Of a stretch of DNA of 64,000 bases, positions 33,366-40,825 are shown one piece after another (position 1 is the first letter of the stretch; each line of letters starts with the position of its first letter). The notes under the pieces are model-generated. The model did not search any database. It had not been told where the DNA came from and worked only from the letters and a program-made list of their open reading frames with translations. The position numbers and the translations under genes were made by a program. Origin of the DNA: JAGQYP01 sp041392305 (lineage in GTDB: Bacteria > Bacteroidota > Bacteroidia > Flavobacteriales_D > Crocinitomicaceae); contig JAWKMJ010000018.1 in assembly GCA_041392305.1 (NCBI GenBank), positions 22,953-86,952 of the forward strand, given 5' to 3'.

Positions 33366-35032
33366 TATCTCAAAATCTTCCTCACAAAAGCAACAGTGAA
33401 ATAACTCATTAAAAAGAGACCGGCCCAACCCTCAATAATTGAAAGAGCTCTGCCATATTCCAAAGGATAATAGTCGCCATATCCGATTGTTAAAAATGTA
33501 ATCGCACTGTGATAAAAACTTACCTGAAGACTATTTAAATGATCTAAATGATCAACTGAATTGGCAATTCCTCCCAAATGGATATAGGGCAAAACGAAAA
33601 AGGCCAAACTGAAAAGTACGTAAACAACGATCATTGAAAAAAGCACGCGTAATGGACTGGTAGCATAATTACCCATCTTGTCAAAAATGAGCCATTTAAA
33701 AGCCATTCCAGGCAAGCGCCAATACTCTTTGACTCCCGTTTTGTAAATGTGCTGCATTTCACCTCTATACTCGTATCTTTTGAATTGTAAATACGCCAAA
33801 TCTTCTTCTTCATACCTTCCGCCTACACTAAAATTCTCCTTTATTGTAACAAATTGTTCGGCTTTTTCTTCTAGTGTGGTATCGGGCTGACTCACAATCA
33901 TTTTCTTCAACTCATTTTCTTTCCATGAAAAAATGAAGCGTCCTAAATTTCGCATTCCAGTTAGATAGAGGGTTTTAATCCTCACATTCCTACCATCCGT
34001 TTGCATATCAATGATATCGCGTAAAACACATTCTGAAAAATCGACTCGATTGGCACTTTTAACACAAAAATTCATGTATACATTGATTTTTGATCGCCAA
34101 AATGAAATTTTATCCACTTTAACCTCCTCAAAGGAAATAGAACCTCTTCCAAAGTCAACATTTTCAAATAAAACTTCGGCTTTACCAAAATCAAATTGAT
34201 CAAAAGAAATCTCTGTATCTCCAAAGCGAGCCGAACTGAATTTGAATCTTCCAGAAATCATTTCAGATTCGTCAAAAGTGACGTAGCCATTTCCAAAAGT
34301 AGTTCGCCTAAAGTCTACTTTTCCCTCTCCAAATTCAACCCTTCTGAAGTCTATGGTTTGATTTCCGAATTTTGCTTTTTGAAATTCCACATCACCAACT
34401 CCAAACTTGGAAAAATGAAATTTCACCTTGGAATCATAAAAATTAGCTGAGTTAAACATGATACTTCCATCTCCGAATTCAGCGTTTACGAAAGAGACCA
34501 TACCTCCATAGAATTTGGCAAAACTGAAAAGCAAATTCCGCTCACCAAATTTGACATACTGAAAATTGATGATTCCTTTTCCAAATGCCGTTTTTCTGAA
34601 ATCAACAATATCGGAGCCATTAAAATAAGAGTTGTAGAAACTTACTCCTCCGTTTGAAAAAATGGCATTTCGAAATTCGGTCAACCCATTGAATCTGGAA
34701 AAACTAAAATCGATATTGAGTTCGCAATCGAAAAAACAATTTTTGAAATCAACATCTGAAAAATCAATGTAGTCTGATTCTTCAATTTGATAAATTTTTC
34801 TGTATTCTTTTAAAGAAAAATCAAGGAGGTAGGCATTTTCATAACATAAGGAATCACCGTTTTGAATCTTCTGATAAACCTCTTCTTTACTCAACCAACC
34901 TTTGAAAGAAATATCGACCAATTCCTCGTCAACATAAGTTTTGATCTCTACTTTTTTCGAATAAGTTTGTTTACCAAATTGTATGGGTTCCTCAACAATT
35001 CGAATTCTATATGATGCAATGCCTATATCCAT
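33365..35032 (-). CDS. K+ channel with an N-terminal 12-residue-repeat solenoid
   Basis: A 555-residue protein. Residues 143-300 are 13 consecutive 12-residue repeats of the form V-x-F-x-x-A-x-F-G-x-G-x (for example VDFRKTAFGKGI and VSFVNAEFGDGS), preceded by looser copies from about 90. This predicts a beta-helix but with a period different from the classic pentapeptide. A linker region (about 330-450) leads to a two-TM pore (about 455-480 and 535-551) with the K+ selectivity filter TIGYGD at 515-520. The solenoid may gate the pore or anchor it. The neighbouring gene encodes a pentapeptide-repeat protein on the same strand 52 bases upstream. Confidence 0.88.
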   Translation of the reverse strand: MDIGIASYRIRIVEEPIQFGKQTYSKKVEIKTYVDEELVDISFKGWLSKEEVYQKIQNGDSLCYENAYLLDFSLKEYRKIYQIEESDYIDFSDVDFKNCFFDCELNIDFSFSRFNGLTEFRNAIFSNGGVSFYNSYFNGSDIVDFRKTAFGKGIINFQYVKFGERNLLFSFAKFYGGMVSFVNAEFGDGSIMFNSANFYDSKVKFHFSKFGVGDVEFQKAKFGNQTIDFRRVEFGEGKVDFRRTTFGNGYVTFDESEMISGRFKFSSARFGDTEISFDQFDFGKAEVLFENVDFGRGSISFEEVKVDKISFWRSKINVYMNFCVKSANRVDFSECVLRDIIDMQTDGRNVRIKTLYLTGMRNLGRFIFSWKENELKKMIVSQPDTTLEEKAEQFVTIKENFSVGGRYEEEDLAYLQFKRYEYRGEMQHIYKTGVKEYWRLPGMAFKWLIFDKMGNYATSPLRVLFSMIVVYVLFSLAFFVLPYIHLGGIANSVDHLDHLNSLQVSFYHSAITFLTIGYGDYYPLEYGRALSIIEGWAGLFLMSYFTVAFVRKILR

Positions 35033-35084
35033 TTCCCTTGCAATTTAAATGAAAATCAGATAAAGAAAACTGTTTTCTGTCATT

Positions 35085-35633
35085 TTATAATCTGACATTG
35101 ATTTGATATTTTGAAAGGAGTCCCGGTAAATTTTCAAGCTCGAAATATGCTCCCTTCAAGGTATTCTTTTCTGGATCCATCTCAACATGTATTGATCTTT
35201 CAAACTGAGCATCCATGAGATTGGTATATTCAAAAATCGCTCCTTGTAGATCACATTTTTCAAATTTTGCGGCAGTGAGATCTGCTTCTACGAAATCTAC
35301 CTCTCGAAGATCACATTCCTTAAAATGATATTTTTTAAGATTCATTTGATAGAAAGTCGACATTCTCAAATTGGAATAGGTAAAACGAATCTGAAAGAGA
35401 AAATCTGAGGCATAGCAAAACTGCAGCCCTTGTAATTTACATGATTCAAATATCACTTCCTTAAATCCTGTGCGGGTGATTTGACATGAACTCAAATCGC
35501 AATCGTAAAACTCACATTCAATAAAATTGAAATCCCGTAAATCCTTACCGGAAAGATCACAATTTCGAAAAATGCAATTTTCATAATCTCCCTTTTCTAA
35601 GGAATGAATTCCATCGTACTCTTGTTCTACCAT
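35085..35633 (-). CDS. Pentapeptide-repeat protein, Qnr-like size
   Basis: A 182-residue protein made of pentapeptide repeats of the A(D/N)LxF type (NCIFRNCDLSGKDL, DLTAAKFEKCDLQGAIF), forming a right-handed quadrilateral beta-helix, and ending in a short NLPGLLSKYQ segment. The length and the terminal helix resemble Qnr/MfpA-type proteins that mimic DNA and bind gyrase, but no specific resistance function can be read from this. It is probably co-transcribed with the K+ channel gene 52 bases downstream. Confidence 0.85.
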   Translation of the reverse strand: MVEQEYDGIHSLEKGDYENCIFRNCDLSGKDLRDFNFIECEFYDCDLSSCQITRTGFKEVIFESCKLQGLQFCYASDFLFQIRFTYSNLRMSTFYQMNLKKYHFKECDLREVDFVEADLTAAKFEKCDLQGAIFEYTNLMDAQFERSIHVEMDPEKNTLKGAYFELENLPGLLSKYQINVRL

Positions 35634-35689
35634 ATCATTAATTGAAAACTGAAAGTAATTAAAAAAGTGTACTTTAAGCTCAAATTAAG

Positions 35690-36226
35690 ATGATTTTGAA
35701 TAGCTCAGACGAAATTAAAACCATTTATGAAACACATGCTGACATGGTGTATAATTTGTGTTTGAATTACCTTCAAAATGAAGAGGATGCTCAAGATCTC
35801 ACTCAGGAAATTTTTGTCAAAATATTTCAACAACAAACACATTTTAGAGGTCAATCAACCCTAAAAACATGGATTTACCGGATTACAGTCAATTCTTGCT
35901 TGGATTATATTCGTAAACACTCAAGAAAAAAACGATTTGGAATTCGATTCAGCCTTTCCCATCAAGAAAATGAAAAGTTCTCTCCAATAAATTTTAGACA
36001 TCCCGGTGTTCAAATGGAAGATGAGGAAGCTTTGAAAAACTTATTTGAACAAATCAATCGTTTACCAGAAAACCAAAAAACAGCTTTACTACTAAAAACT
36101 ACGGAAGACCTAAAAAACCCTGAAATAGCAGAAATAATGAAGGTTTCAGCTAAATCCGTAGAGTCCCTATTAGGGCGTGCAAGAAAAAATTTGGAAAAAT
36201 TCCTAAAGGAAGCGAGGGATGGATGA
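35690..36226 (+). CDS. ECF-type RNA polymerase sigma factor
   Basis: A 178-residue sigma-70 family protein. Region 2 (about 15-85) includes DMVYNLCLNYLQNEEDAQDL and TWIYRITVNSCLDYIRK; region 4 (about 115-175) includes LPENQKTALLLK and VSAKSVESLLGRARKNL. It directs transcription of a small regulon in response to envelope stress. Downstream are a small single-TM protein and a CpxP-like membrane-anchored sensor, the same parts as the CnrH-CnrY-CnrX metal-sensing module, and then MbnP/MbnH genes. Confidence 0.9.
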   Translation: MILNSSDEIKTIYETHADMVYNLCLNYLQNEEDAQDLTQEIFVKIFQQQTHFRGQSTLKTWIYRITVNSCLDYIRKHSRKKRFGIRFSLSHQENEKFSPINFRHPGVQMEDEEALKNLFEQINRLPENQKTALLLKTTEDLKNPEIAEIMKVSAKSVESLLGRARKNLEKFLKEARDG

Positions 36227-36259
36227 ATTGAAAACGTCTATTGAGTGTAGAATGGAAGT

Positions 36260-36345
36260 ACGAGATACGAAATACGAATTACGAGGTACGGAATACGAAT
36301 TACGAGTTGCGAAATACGAATTACGAATTACGAAGTCCGAAATAC
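36260..36345 (+). repeat. Twelve-copy ACGAAAT/ACGAATT heptamer array
   Basis: Twelve consecutive 7-base units ACGAnnn (mostly ACGAAAT and ACGAATT) run in strict register between the sigma factor and the next gene. Related ACGAATT words occur at 11890-11935. Confidence 0.9.
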
Positions 36346-36353
36346 TAATAAGA

Positions 36354-36409
36354 AACTTGGTACTTGGAACTTGGTACTTGGAACTTAGAACTTAGAGCTT
36401 AGAACTAAA
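36354..36409 (+). repeat. Eight-copy AACTTGG/AACTTAG heptamer array
   Basis: Eight consecutive heptamers, TACTTGG/AACTTGG then AACTTAG and AACTAAA, start 8 bases after the ACGAAAT array and end 6 bases before the ATG at 36416. The same word, ending the same way, lies at 17786-17806 and 58806-58833. Confidence 0.9.
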
Positions 36410-36415
36410 ATAAAA

Positions 36416-36700
36416 ATGAAAAACGACGACAACATAGAGTTACTGAAACGTGTTCAGAAAGTGAATGCTCCTGAATTTCTTTTTACTCGCATTCAGGCTA
36501 AAATTGAGGATACTTTGCCGACCAAAATGCCTTTGTCTTGGGCTTTGGGTTTAGGCTTTAGTATTGTCTTTCTTATTGGAATCAATGCTTTTTCGGTCGT
36601 GAATTATCATTCTGGAAGTTCTGCTAGTTCCGTGAACGAACAAAATGATTTAGGTGAATTTGTTGGTGCAAACCAAAGCAATCAATTGTATAATGAATAA
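36416..36700 (+). CDS. Small single-TM protein, probable anti-sigma factor
   Basis: A 94-residue protein. A cytoplasmic part (about 1-38; NIELLKRVQKVNAPEFLFTRI) is followed by one TM helix (about 40-62) and a short periplasmic tail. The size, topology and position after an ECF sigma gene fit CnrY-like anti-sigma factors; sequence similarity cannot be judged. It overlaps the next gene by 8 bases, so the two are translated together. Confidence 0.7.
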   Translation: MKNDDNIELLKRVQKVNAPEFLFTRIQAKIEDTLPTKMPLSWALGLGFSIVFLIGINAFSVVNYHSGSSASSVNEQNDLGEFVGANQSNQLYNE

Positions 36701-37166
36701 GAACAAACTACTTGTAGCATCTTTAATCGTCTTGGTATTATTGAATATCGGTCTGATTTCCTTTTTACTTTTTTCCAAACCTCCACATCCTCCAAAACCT
36801 CCGCATCAGGTTAGACAAGAGCCTAGAGAAATCATCATTAAAAAATTGGATTTAAATGTTGATCAAATCAAGCAGTACGATGTTTTGATTTCTGAACATA
36901 AAGAATCCATTCAAAAAAATGAACGCAAACTCAAAGATTTGAAAGAATCGCTTTATGCTTCAATGGGTAAGGAAGATATCTACGATGCTGATTCCGTGAT
37001 CACCTTGATTAATCAAATACAATTGGAAATTGAAAAGACCCATTACAGTCATTTTATGGATTTGAAAAAGATCTGTACCCCGGATCAAATGCCAAAGTAC
37101 AAGCAGCTTACTTTAGAATTGGCGAAGATCTTTAGTCCAGGTCCAAAACCACCCGTAAAACCATGA
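36693..37166 (+). CDS. Membrane-anchored CpxP/CnrX-like periplasmic metal sensor
   Basis: A 157-residue protein. The ATG at 36693 gives an N-terminal TM anchor (about 6-26), a Pro/His-rich hinge (KPPHPPKPPH) and a helical hairpin domain of the Spy/CpxP/CnrX type with LDLNVDQIKQYDVLISEH and the late HYSHFMDLKKICTPDQ. The His, Glu and Met residues in these segments are candidate metal ligands. It would sense periplasmic metal and control the anti-sigma protein. Its stop overlaps the mbnP-like start (ATGA). Confidence 0.8.
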   Translation: MNKNKLLVASLIVLVLLNIGLISFLLFSKPPHPPKPPHQVRQEPREIIIKKLDLNVDQIKQYDVLISEHKESIQKNERKLKDLKESLYASMGKEDIYDADSVITLINQIQLEIEKTHYSHFMDLKKICTPDQMPKYKQLTLELAKIFSPGPKPPVKP

Positions 37167-37828
37167 GGAAAAGTGCACTAATCATTGGGGTCTTCTTCAC
37201 TATAATTGGACTTTCTCAGAGGCAAAATCTCATTCATATTTCTTTTGAAGCCGAGTGGGAAGGAAAAAAACTGGAAGATAAACTTCAATTCTTTGGAAAG
37301 GACAGTATTCAAATCACTGAATTTCGTTTTTATGTTTCGAATTTCGTATTTGAAAGAGACGGAACTGGTTTTTTAGAGCAAGACAGCTACCATTTGATCG
37401 ATTTATTTGTGAAAACCAATTTTGAAGTACAATTTCCCCCAAATTTCCCTTTTGACACGCTCGAATTTTATTTGGGCATTGACAGTCTGACAAACGTTGA
37501 TGGGGTGATAGGAGGAGACATGGATCCAACTCTAGGAATGTATTGGACCTGGCAATCAGGCTATATCAATTTGAAACTGGAGGGAAAATCCATTCAAAGC
37601 CCAAAACCTAAACACGATTTTCAGTTCCATTTGGGTGGCTACCTCCCGCCTTTTCTTGCTGCCCAAAAAATAAGATTGCCAGCGAATTCCAATCAGATTA
37701 GAATTGGATTTGATTTAAAGAAATTCTTTGAAAAACTGGATATACAGAAAACTCCTACTATAATGTCTCCTGGCAAAGAATCTGTGAACTTATCAAAGCA
37801 TGCTGCTGAATGTTTTTATATTAAATGA
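37163..37828 (+). CDS. MbnP family copper-binding periplasmic protein
   Basis: A 221-residue protein with a signal peptide (about 1-18). The MbnP pattern is seen: LQFFGKDSIQITEFRFYVSN, DTLEFYLGIDS, GDMDPTLGMYWTWQSGYIN with conserved Trp residues, and HDFQFHLGGY. In characterised systems MbnH oxidises a Trp of MbnP to kynurenine, creating a copper site. Here the mbnH-like gene follows with a 4-base overlap, so the pair is intact. No methanobactin synthesis genes are nearby, as is common for MbnP/MbnH pairs outside methanotrophs. Confidence 0.87.
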   Translation: MRKSALIIGVFFTIIGLSQRQNLIHISFEAEWEGKKLEDKLQFFGKDSIQITEFRFYVSNFVFERDGTGFLEQDSYHLIDLFVKTNFEVQFPPNFPFDTLEFYLGIDSLTNVDGVIGGDMDPTLGMYWTWQSGYINLKLEGKSIQSPKPKHDFQFHLGGYLPPFLAAQKIRLPANSNQIRIGFDLKKFFEKLDIQKTPTIMSPGKESVNLSKHAAECFYIK

Positions 37829-38877
37829 AATCTAAAACCATCATATTCACACTTGTGTTATTTGCCTTTATGGGAGCAGGTATTCCAGTAAAGGGAGATC
37901 TCAAGTTGATCGAGATTCCGGCAAACTGGCCTGATCCTGTTTATGATTTCAAGAAAAACCCTCTATCTGAAAAAGGTATTGCTTTAGGAAGATTTTTATT
38001 TTATGATCCAATTTTGTCCAGAGACAGCACTATTTCTTGTAGTTCTTGCCATTTGAGTTTTACGGCTTTCACTCACGTCGATCACGCCTTAAGTCATGGA
38101 ATTGAAGATCGAATTGGAATTCGAAATTCTCCAGTATTGATCAACCTGGCCTGGAATAAATCCTTTATGTGGGACGGAGCGGTAAACCATATCGAAGTAC
38201 AGCCGTTGGCCCCTATTTCCAATCCTCTTGAAATGGATGAAAGCCTTCAACAAGTAGCCAAAAAACTAAGCAAAAATCCGTTTTATAAACGTTTATTCAA
38301 CGAATCTTTCGGTGACAATGAAATTACAGGTGAGCGTATTTTACTAGCACTAGCGCAATTTCAATTGACACTCATCAGTTCAAATTCGAAATACGACAAG
38401 GTACAGAGAGGTGAGCTGGAATTTAGTGAACAAGAAGCCAAAGGATATCAACTTTTCCGAGCCAGTTGTGCTTCTTGCCATCAAGAACCCCTGTTTACAA
38501 ATGGAGGATTTGCCAACAATGGATTACCCGTTGATACCATATTGAATGACATTGGTCGAATGAAAATAAGTCTAAATCCTTCTGATTCGCTCAAGTTCAA
38601 GGTTCCTACATTGCGTAATATTGAGTTCTCATTTCCGTATATGCATGATGGGAGATTCAAAAGTTTAAGACAAGTTCTGGACCATTATGAAAAAGGGATA
38701 CAACCTCATCCAACTTTAAATCCGGAAATGAAATCAATCAAAAAAATGTCCAAAGAGGACAAGGTAGATTTACTTGCATTTCTTTTAACACTTAGTGATA
38801 AAGAATTTTTATTTAATCCTAAATTCGGGTTTCCAAGAAAAAATTTCAATCCGAGCGAGGGGTATTTTAATAATTAA
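37825..38877 (+). CDS. MbnH/MauG-type di-haem peroxidase
   Basis: A 350-residue periplasmic protein with two c-type haem sites, CSSCH (72-76) and CASCH (215-219), in the bacterial di-haem cytochrome c peroxidase fold, with VPTLRNIEFSFPYMHDG near the C-terminus. Placed directly after an mbnP-like gene (ATGA overlap), it is best read as MbnH, the enzyme that oxidises a Trp in MbnP, rather than a general peroxide scavenger. It needs the cytochrome c maturation system, not encoded here. Confidence 0.88.
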   Translation: MKSKTIIFTLVLFAFMGAGIPVKGDLKLIEIPANWPDPVYDFKKNPLSEKGIALGRFLFYDPILSRDSTISCSSCHLSFTAFTHVDHALSHGIEDRIGIRNSPVLINLAWNKSFMWDGAVNHIEVQPLAPISNPLEMDESLQQVAKKLSKNPFYKRLFNESFGDNEITGERILLALAQFQLTLISSNSKYDKVQRGELEFSEQEAKGYQLFRASCASCHQEPLFTNGGFANNGLPVDTILNDIGRMKISLNPSDSLKFKVPTLRNIEFSFPYMHDGRFKSLRQVLDHYEKGIQPHPTLNPEMKSIKKMSKEDKVDLLAFLLTLSDKEFLFNPKFGFPRKNFNPSEGYFNN

Positions 38878-38908
38878 CGTCAAAACTGACAGAAACAAAT
38901 TAAATTCT

Positions 38909-40312
38909 ATGAAAAAAACTATTGTACTCGCCCTTGGAGTCATCCTTTCGCAAGGGGTATTTGCCCAGACTGATCCTGCCATTACTAGTTGGTTGATCAA
39001 CACTACAGGAATAACTGGTCGACATTATGTTTCCGGAAATAGCACGCCTGTTACGGATACGGCATCGGCCAATGTTCAATTGGTTCAATATTCAAATGAT
39101 TTTTCTTATATCAATTGCTCCGGTATTCCTGCGTACATCGTTGGGCCTTATTTAGATGGAAATCCAGCTTTAGCAACAAACAATGCCTGGTTGTTCAAAA
39201 TTCCTTTGAATCCATCAGCCAATACCGGAACACTAACAGAGCCTCCATTAGGTTGTATTGGTGTATTTATTAATGGTGTTCCCATGTATGATTACAAAGA
39301 TGCTGCTTCCTATTCATCAAGTACACAACAAGATGAAATGCAAGGTGGTGATGGTGTTTGGAACAGAAATGCTATTCTTGCTGAAAATGATGGATTTGAC
39401 TGTGCTAAAGGTCACCCCTCACCTATCTTTAATGGTCCTCCGGGTCCTGGCAGTACATTAGAGGGCGGATCTTACCATCATCATCAAAATCCGACGGCAT
39501 ATAATTTGGATATCGTTGAGGTTTCAAATGTTTGCGATTTGTATTTAGCAGACGGGCTCTACACTTTAGACTCTACCCAGCACGCGCCTTTGATTGGATT
39601 TGCCTTTGATGGTTACCCTGTTTATGGAGGTTATGGGTACTCTGACCCCAATGATCCTCAAAGCCCTATTAAAAGAATAGAATCGAGTTATCAATATAGA
39701 AATATAACCCAAAGAACACATTATGCCGATGGGACTGATGTAACCGATGGCCCAGCTGTCAATTCGACTTACCCAATAGGCTGGTACCGTGAAGATTATG
39801 AATTCATACAAAATTCGGGAGATCTTGATGAGCACAATGGAAGACTATGTAAAACTCCGGAATATCCAAATGGAACGTATGCCTATTTTGCTACAGTAGA
39901 TGCAAATTGGAATTCGGCATACCCTTATTTAATTGGTCCTACTTATTACGGAATCGTTGAAGAAGATAATTTCACTTCATCTCCTGGAAGTAACGATGTG
40001 GTAATTTCGGAACCAGTTTCTACATACACACCCACACTTTCTGCCGATGAAAATTCAATAGATGACAGAAATTTGAATATCTTTCCGAATCCGGCCTCAG
40101 ATCTTGTCGCGATCCAAATTACCGGATTGTTAAAAAGTGACTTATCTATTGTGCTTTACGACATGCAAGGCAAAGTGGTTCAAGAAACTGAGATCAAACA
40201 AGGAAGCACTATATGGTATCTAGACACTCGCACAGTTTATGACGGACAATACATTATTAGGATTACAGATGGCAATCAAGTTTTAACCCGCAAGCTGGTG
40301 ATCAGTAGATAA
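38909..40312 (+). CDS. YHYH domain protein with T9SS type A sorting domain
   Basis: A 467-residue protein. The ATG at 38909 gives a signal peptide ending VFAQ. The YHYH domain (about 40-370) contains GGSYHHHQNP, HAPLIGFAFDGYPVYGGYGY and the late DEHNGRLCKTPEYPNGTYAYF. A T9SS type A sorting domain follows (about 385-467; IFPNPASDLVAI ending KLVISR). The His-rich YHYH motif suggests metal binding. It starts 31 bases after the mbnH-like gene and ends before a terminator, so it closes the sigma-MbnP-MbnH operon, an outer-surface partner to the periplasmic copper proteins (inference). Confidence 0.87.
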   Translation: MKKTIVLALGVILSQGVFAQTDPAITSWLINTTGITGRHYVSGNSTPVTDTASANVQLVQYSNDFSYINCSGIPAYIVGPYLDGNPALATNNAWLFKIPLNPSANTGTLTEPPLGCIGVFINGVPMYDYKDAASYSSSTQQDEMQGGDGVWNRNAILAENDGFDCAKGHPSPIFNGPPGPGSTLEGGSYHHHQNPTAYNLDIVEVSNVCDLYLADGLYTLDSTQHAPLIGFAFDGYPVYGGYGYSDPNDPQSPIKRIESSYQYRNITQRTHYADGTDVTDGPAVNSTYPIGWYREDYEFIQNSGDLDEHNGRLCKTPEYPNGTYAYFATVDANWNSAYPYLIGPTYYGIVEEDNFTSSPGSNDVVISEPVSTYTPTLSADENSIDDRNLNIFPNPASDLVAIQITGLLKSDLSIVLYDMQGKVVQETEIKQGSTIWYLDTRTVYDGQYIIRITDGNQVLTRKLVISR

Positions 40313-40334
40313 GCTGATACAAATGAAAACGAAG

Positions 40335-40363
40335 AGCAGATTCATGTGGATCTGCTTTTTTTA
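40335..40363 (+). terminator. Terminator of the MbnP/MbnH/YHYH operon
   Basis: AGCAGAT (40335-40341) pairs with ATCTGCT (40350-40356) across an 8-base loop, followed by seven T residues, 22 bases past the YHYH gene stop. Confidence 0.85.
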
Positions 40364-40404
40364 TGTTTTTTTCTGTAAATTTACCCGCATATTTACAAAT
40401 CCGG

Positions 40405-40752
40405 ATGCAATATAAAGTGTACCATATTCTTGGAAAAAAGAGCATTAACAAAATAATGCTTTCCATGTTTTTTGCATTGGGTTTGATACTTATGTCTGGG
40501 TATACGATTAAAAGTTTCTTGCTTGAAGATGCCGATACTATTGAAAAATCAAGTGAATTGGATGAAAACGAAAAAGAATCTGAAAATGAGACTGAATCCG
40601 AAGAAGAAGATGAGAAAATAGAAGATTTTCTCAGAATTCATTTCCCTTCCACTAGCTTATCTTTTGAATCCAACAAAGACGTGTTTATTCATTTGGAAAT
40701 GCAGAGCATGCACTTTGGCGATACCTTTACTCCCCCTCCAGATCAGATTTAA
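40405..40752 (+). CDS. Small acidic membrane protein
   Basis: A 115-residue protein from the ATG at 40405, with one TM helix (about 18-38) and then a strongly acidic stretch (about 45-72, mostly Glu and Asp) and a short hydrophobic end. I recognise no domain. It stands alone between the operon terminator and the SulP transporter gene, 73 bases before it, on the same strand. Confidence 0.55.
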   Translation: MQYKVYHILGKKSINKIMLSMFFALGLILMSGYTIKSFLLEDADTIEKSSELDENEKESENETESEEEDEKIEDFLRIHFPSTSLSFESNKDVFIHLEMQSMHFGDTFTPPPDQI

Positions 40753-40825
40753 GTTCACCGTTGGATAACCTATCCGGCGGTATTCGCTCTTTTACCGCAA
40801 ACTATTCAGAACTTAAATTTTTATT

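Noticed and set aside
33240..33428. Leftward open frame with repeated DSRLSDSRLPDS segments
   Set aside because: Translation of the 15-base tandem array plus the end of the K+ channel gene in another frame; the 15-base period keeps any frame open.
35085..35633. A true qnr quinolone-resistance gene
   Set aside because: Only repeat type and length agree; pentapeptide proteins of this size are common in Bacteroidota and loop features needed for Qnr cannot be confirmed.
36260..36409. Possible CRISPR array
   Set aside because: Units are 7 bases and contiguous with no spacers, and there are no cas genes in the window.
37825..38877. General cytochrome c peroxidase (ccpA)
   Set aside because: The two-haem fold fits, but the 4-base overlap with an mbnP-like gene favours MbnH.
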